Assembly: GCA_030824255.1 (NCBI GenBank) | Contig: JAVBYB010000461.1 | Coordinates: forward strand, 1-7,411 | Reading direction: 5' to 3' | DNA: 7,411 nt | Source of the DNA: a bacterium | GTDB taxonomy: Bacteria; Pseudomonadota; Alphaproteobacteria; Caulobacterales; Hyphomonadaceae | Part shown: piece by piece, positions 5,884-7,411 of the stretch | How the letters are laid out: each line of letters opens with the position of its first letter | How positions within the stretch are numbered: position 1 is the first letter of the stretch | The notes under the pieces: model-generated | What the model was told of the DNA's origin: nothing | The model's database searches: none | Seen by the model: only the letters and a program-made list of their open reading frames with translations | Program-made: the position numbers and the translations under genes

Positions 5884-6725
5884 GAGAACATCCTCCACAG
5901 ATCGGTCAGCAACGGATCGTCTTTCGTGCGCGCCGCGCTTTTGCCTGCGGCATCTTTCGCAACAGCCACGACCTCGCCAATGATGAGCAGGGCCGGGCCT
6001 TGTATCCCGGCCTGCTGAATAATGTCCGACAGCGAGCCCAGCACGCCGAAGGCGCGGATCTCGTTCGCGCGCGTGCCGTTCTCGATCACCGCCACCGGCG
6101 TCGAGGGATTGCGCCCGGCCCCTGTCAGTCGTGCGGCAATCGTGCCCGCCATGCCGACGCCCATGTAGACGACGACTGTCTGGTTCGGCCGCGCCAGCGC
6201 ATGCCAGTCGAGATTCGGCTCTTCGCCGAGCTTTGCATGGCCCGTCACGAAGGTGACGGCCTGCGCGGAGTCGCGATGGGTCAGCGGAATCTGCGTTGAT
6301 GCGGCAACGCCCAGCGCCGCCGAAATGCCTGGCACGACCTCGACCGGAATTCCCGCCGCGCGCAGCGCCTCGACTTCCTCGCCGCCACGCCCGAAAATGA
6401 ACGGATCGCCGCCCTTCAGCCGCACCACGCGCTTGCCGCTTTTCGCAGCGGCGATCATGCGGCGGTGAATCTCGTCCTGCGGAACCGAATGTTCGCCCTT
6501 GCTCTTGCCGACAGGGACGATCTGCGCCGCCGGGTCCGCGAGTTCGAGAATGCCCTTGCCCACCAGACGGTCAGCAAAAATCACCTCGGCCTGAGCGATC
6601 AGGCGCGCCGCTTTCACAGTGAGCAGATCAGGATCGCCCGGTCCCGCACCCACGAGCACAACCTTGCCGGTTGCCCGCGACTGCGTCCCGCCATCTCCCG
6701 TCCGAGAGGCCGACACGTCCGACAT
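5880..6725 (-). CDS. cobA: Uroporphyrinogen-III C-methyltransferase (SUMT), siroheme branch
   Basis: A 281-aa cytoplasmic enzyme that uses two S-adenosylmethionines to turn uroporphyrinogen III into precorrin-2, the precursor of siroheme (and of cobalamin). Motifs in order: [18 protein letters not shown] (25-42, SAM-binding loop), ADRLV (51-55, usually Y-D-x-L-V, here Ala for Tyr with the Asp kept), [18 protein letters not shown] (100-117), VVPGISAA (130-137), PLTHRD (147-152), VVYMG (185-189) and [11 protein letters not shown] (243-253). The first 20 residues and the last 25 are variable. It is a single-domain SUMT: the NAD-dependent dehydrogenase/ferrochelatase part of CysG is absent, so that step must be encoded elsewhere. 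Placement at the head of the sulfur operon argues that its job is siroheme for sulfite reductase. The ATG at 6725 has an AAAGGG site about 11 bases upstream. Confidence 0.94.
   Translation of the reverse strand: MSDVSASRTGDGGTQSRATGKVVLVGAGPGDPDLLTVKAARLIAQAEVIFADRLVGKGILELADPAAQIVPVGKSKGEHSVPQDEIHRRMIAAAKSGKRVVRLKGGDPFIFGRGGEEVEALRAAGIPVEVVPGISAALGVAASTQIPLTHRDSAQAVTFVTGHAKLGEEPNLDWHALARPNQTVVVYMGVGMAGTIAARLTGAGRNPSTPVAVIENGTRANEIRAFGVLGSLSDIIQQAGIQGPALLIIGEVVAVAKDAAGKSAARTKDDPLLTDLWRMFS
5892..5896 (-). promoter_or_regulatory. Shine-Dalgarno site deciding the GTG start of the DUF2849 gene
   Basis: The minus strand reads GGAGG, 8 bases before the GTG at 5883, inside the end of cobA. It supports the 106-aa product and a four-base GTGA coupling with cobA. 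Confidence 0.65.
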
Positions 6726-6749
6726 CGAATTCCGCCCTTTAGTTTTTCT

Positions 6750-6763
6750 TACCCATGCGGGTA
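6750..6763. repeat. Short inverted repeat in the cobA leader
   Basis: TACCC (6750-6754) and GGGTA (6759-6763) are perfect complements around ATGC, 25 bp upstream of the cobA start. It may form a small hairpin in the leader or be a protein site overlapping the TTATAC element. It is followed on the minus strand by an A-rich run, not a U-run, so it is not a terminator for cobA-direction transcription. Confidence 0.3.
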
Positions 6764-6778
6764 TAAGGGAGCGGCGCG

Positions 6779-6808
6779 GTTATAGCCCCGCACCCTCCCT
6801 AACGGCAA
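6779..6808 (-). promoter_or_regulatory. Putative sigma-70-type promoter of the cobA-cysH operon
   Basis: On the minus strand TTGCCG (6808-6803) is followed after 18 bases by TATAAC (6784-6779), matching 4 of 6 and 5 of 6 positions of the general consensus. Transcription would start near 6772 and give a leader of roughly 45 bases. A second -10-like TTATAC (6766-6761) has no matching -35. This is a visual match only. Confidence 0.4.
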
Positions 6809-6820
6809 ATGGCCGGAAGG

Positions 6821-6832
6821 GCGTCGCGACGC
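6821..6832. repeat. Perfect 12-bp palindrome in the divergent promoter region
   Basis: GCGTCGCGACGC is identical on both strands. It lies 13 bp upstream of the proposed -35 of cobA and 49 bp before the LysR-type gene start, a position suited to a shared operator. Because the DNA is GC-rich and CG-dense, a chance origin remains possible. Confidence 0.45.
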
Positions 6833-6843
6833 AAGAAACCAAT

Positions 6844-6862
6844 ACTAAGCCGAACCATTAGT
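6844..6862. promoter_or_regulatory. ACTAA-N9-TTAGT dyad, candidate LysR/GcvA-type operator
   Basis: ACTAA (6844-6848) and TTAGT (6858-6862) are perfect reverse complements around nine bases, in an AT-rich patch of an otherwise GC-rich region, 20 bp before the LysR-type start. The right arm includes ATTAG, the complement of CTAAT, which is reported as the core of E. coli GcvA sites. LysR regulators usually bind such interrupted dyads in the intergenic region with a divergent target, which fits autoregulation and perhaps control of cobA. Confidence 0.45.
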
Positions 6863-6881
6863 CACCCTCACCCGCCCTAAC

Positions 6882-7411
6882 ATGCAGAAAAACTCAGGCA
6901 AAATGGCCCAGGAAGAACGTCTGCCCGCCCTCAACGCCCTGCGCGCGTTCGAGGCCGCCGCGCGCCATCTGTCATTCACGCGGGCCGCCGAGGAGCTGAA
7001 CGTCACGCCGGGCGCCATTTCCCAGCAAATCCGCCAGCTTGAGGAGTTCGCAGGCGCCCCGCTTTTCCGCCGTACAGGCCGCCAGGTTCTGCTGACCGAC
7101 GCCGGCCAGGCGGCCCTGCCGCTGCTCACCAATGCCTTCGAGATGATGGCCGAGGCCGTCCACCACATGCGGGCCCCCTCCCGCCGGGACCGCCTGATGA
7201 TCTCGTCCGCGCCGTCCTTTGCCGCGAAATGGCTCGCCCCGAGGCTGGAACGCTTCCAGCAGCTCAACCAGGAGGCGGAAGTCTGGGTCTCGGCCGATAC
7301 CGCGATGACCGACTTCAACCACTCGGACATCGACCTCGCCTTACGCTACGGCAAGGGCACTTACGAAGGTCTCCGCTCCGAAAAGATCATGTCGGAGTCC
7401 ATCCTCCCCGT
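6882..7411 (+). CDS. LysR-type regulator, GcvA-like, N-terminal 176 codons (3' truncated by window)
   Basis: This cytoplasmic DNA-binding protein has no stop before the window edge; LysR proteins are usually about 300 aa, so some 120 residues are missing. The winged helix-turn-helix occupies about residues 15-75: LPALNALRAFEAAARHLSFT, AAEELNVTPGAISQQIRQLE, then PLFRRTGRQVLLTDAG, all typical of the GcvA subgroup. The effector domain begins near 104 with ISSAPSFAAKWLAPRLERF, and DIDLALRYGKG (149-159) is also GcvA-like. The name does not prove control of glycine cleavage; in alphaproteobacteria such regulators control varied targets including beta-lactamases and neighbouring genes. It is divergent from cobA, so it may regulate the sulfur operon. 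The start is uncertain: ATG 6882 has no ribosome site, and ATG 6903 (M8) has only a weak CAGG upstream; either keeps the whole DNA-binding domain. Confidence 0.9.
   Translation, partial: MQKNSGKMAQEERLPALNALRAFEAAARHLSFTRAAEELNVTPGAISQQIRQLEEFAGAPLFRRTGRQVLLTDAGQAALPLLTNAFEMMAEAVHHMRAPSRRDRLMISSAPSFAAKWLAPRLERFQQLNQEAEVWVSADTAMTDFNHSDIDLALRYGKGTYEGLRSEKIMSESILP

Noticed and set aside
6726..6784. SAM or cobalamin riboswitch in the cobA leader
   Set aside because: The predicted leader is only about 45-60 bases, has one 5-bp stem, and no B12-box or SAM-riboswitch core could be recognised by eye.
6845..7330. Minus-strand open frame of 161 codons opposite the LysR-type gene
   Set aside because: Ser/Arg/Ala-rich antisense translation. 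The + strand frame encodes a clear winged helix-turn-helix LysR protein.
1..7411. Mobile elements, CRISPR arrays, tRNA or rRNA genes
   Set aside because: No direct-repeat arrays, transposase or integrase motifs, terminal repeats or tRNA-like cloverleaf sequences were seen, and genes fill nearly all of the window.

Overview
The window looks like chromosomal DNA from a GC-rich alphaproteobacterium. The signs are strong G/C preference at third codon positions, the association of DUF2849 and DUF934 with an assimilatory sulfite reductase, an APS-type CysH, and a GcvA-like LysR regulator. A Caulobacterales or Hyphomonadaceae-like source is possible but cannot be fixed from the sequence alone. No tRNA, rRNA, CRISPR array, insertion sequence or phage gene was seen, and coding density is very high.

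Left part (1-1049, + strand): the C-terminal part of an MFS transporter of the TetA/DHA1 type is followed after one base by a complete HAD-family phosphatase resembling GmhB (heptose bisphosphate phosphatase). The two are probably co-transcribed. Three bases further on, the convergent gene at 1053-1892 (- strand) encodes a membrane-anchored conserved protein of unknown function with two N-terminal membrane helices and a Cys-containing domain that is probably extracytoplasmic.

Central part (2046-6725, - strand): six genes are packed with overlapping stop and start codons. In transcription order they are cobA (SUMT, first step of siroheme synthesis), a DUF2849 protein, a glutathione S-transferase-like protein, a siroheme/[4Fe-4S] sulfite reductase, a DUF934 protein and cysH (APS reductase with all iron-sulfur cysteines). 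Together they form an assimilatory sulfate-reduction operon: CysH makes sulfite from adenylyl sulfate, the sulfite reductase makes sulfide, and CobA feeds siroheme synthesis. ATP sulfurylase, the siroheme dehydrogenase/ferrochelatase, a CysJ-type electron donor and cysteine synthase are not in the window. The least expected member is the GST-like gene between DUF2849 and the sulfite reductase.

Right part (6726-7411): a 156-bp divergent intergenic region holds a plausible cobA promoter, a perfect 12-bp palindrome and an ACTAA-N9-TTAGT dyad. It is followed by the first 176 codons of a GcvA-like LysR regulator (+ strand) that runs off the window end. No clearly novel system was found. The points most worth a second look are the GST gene inside the operon, the two conserved but uncharacterised partner proteins, the degraded zinc site in the phosphatase, and the inverted repeats in the divergent promoter.
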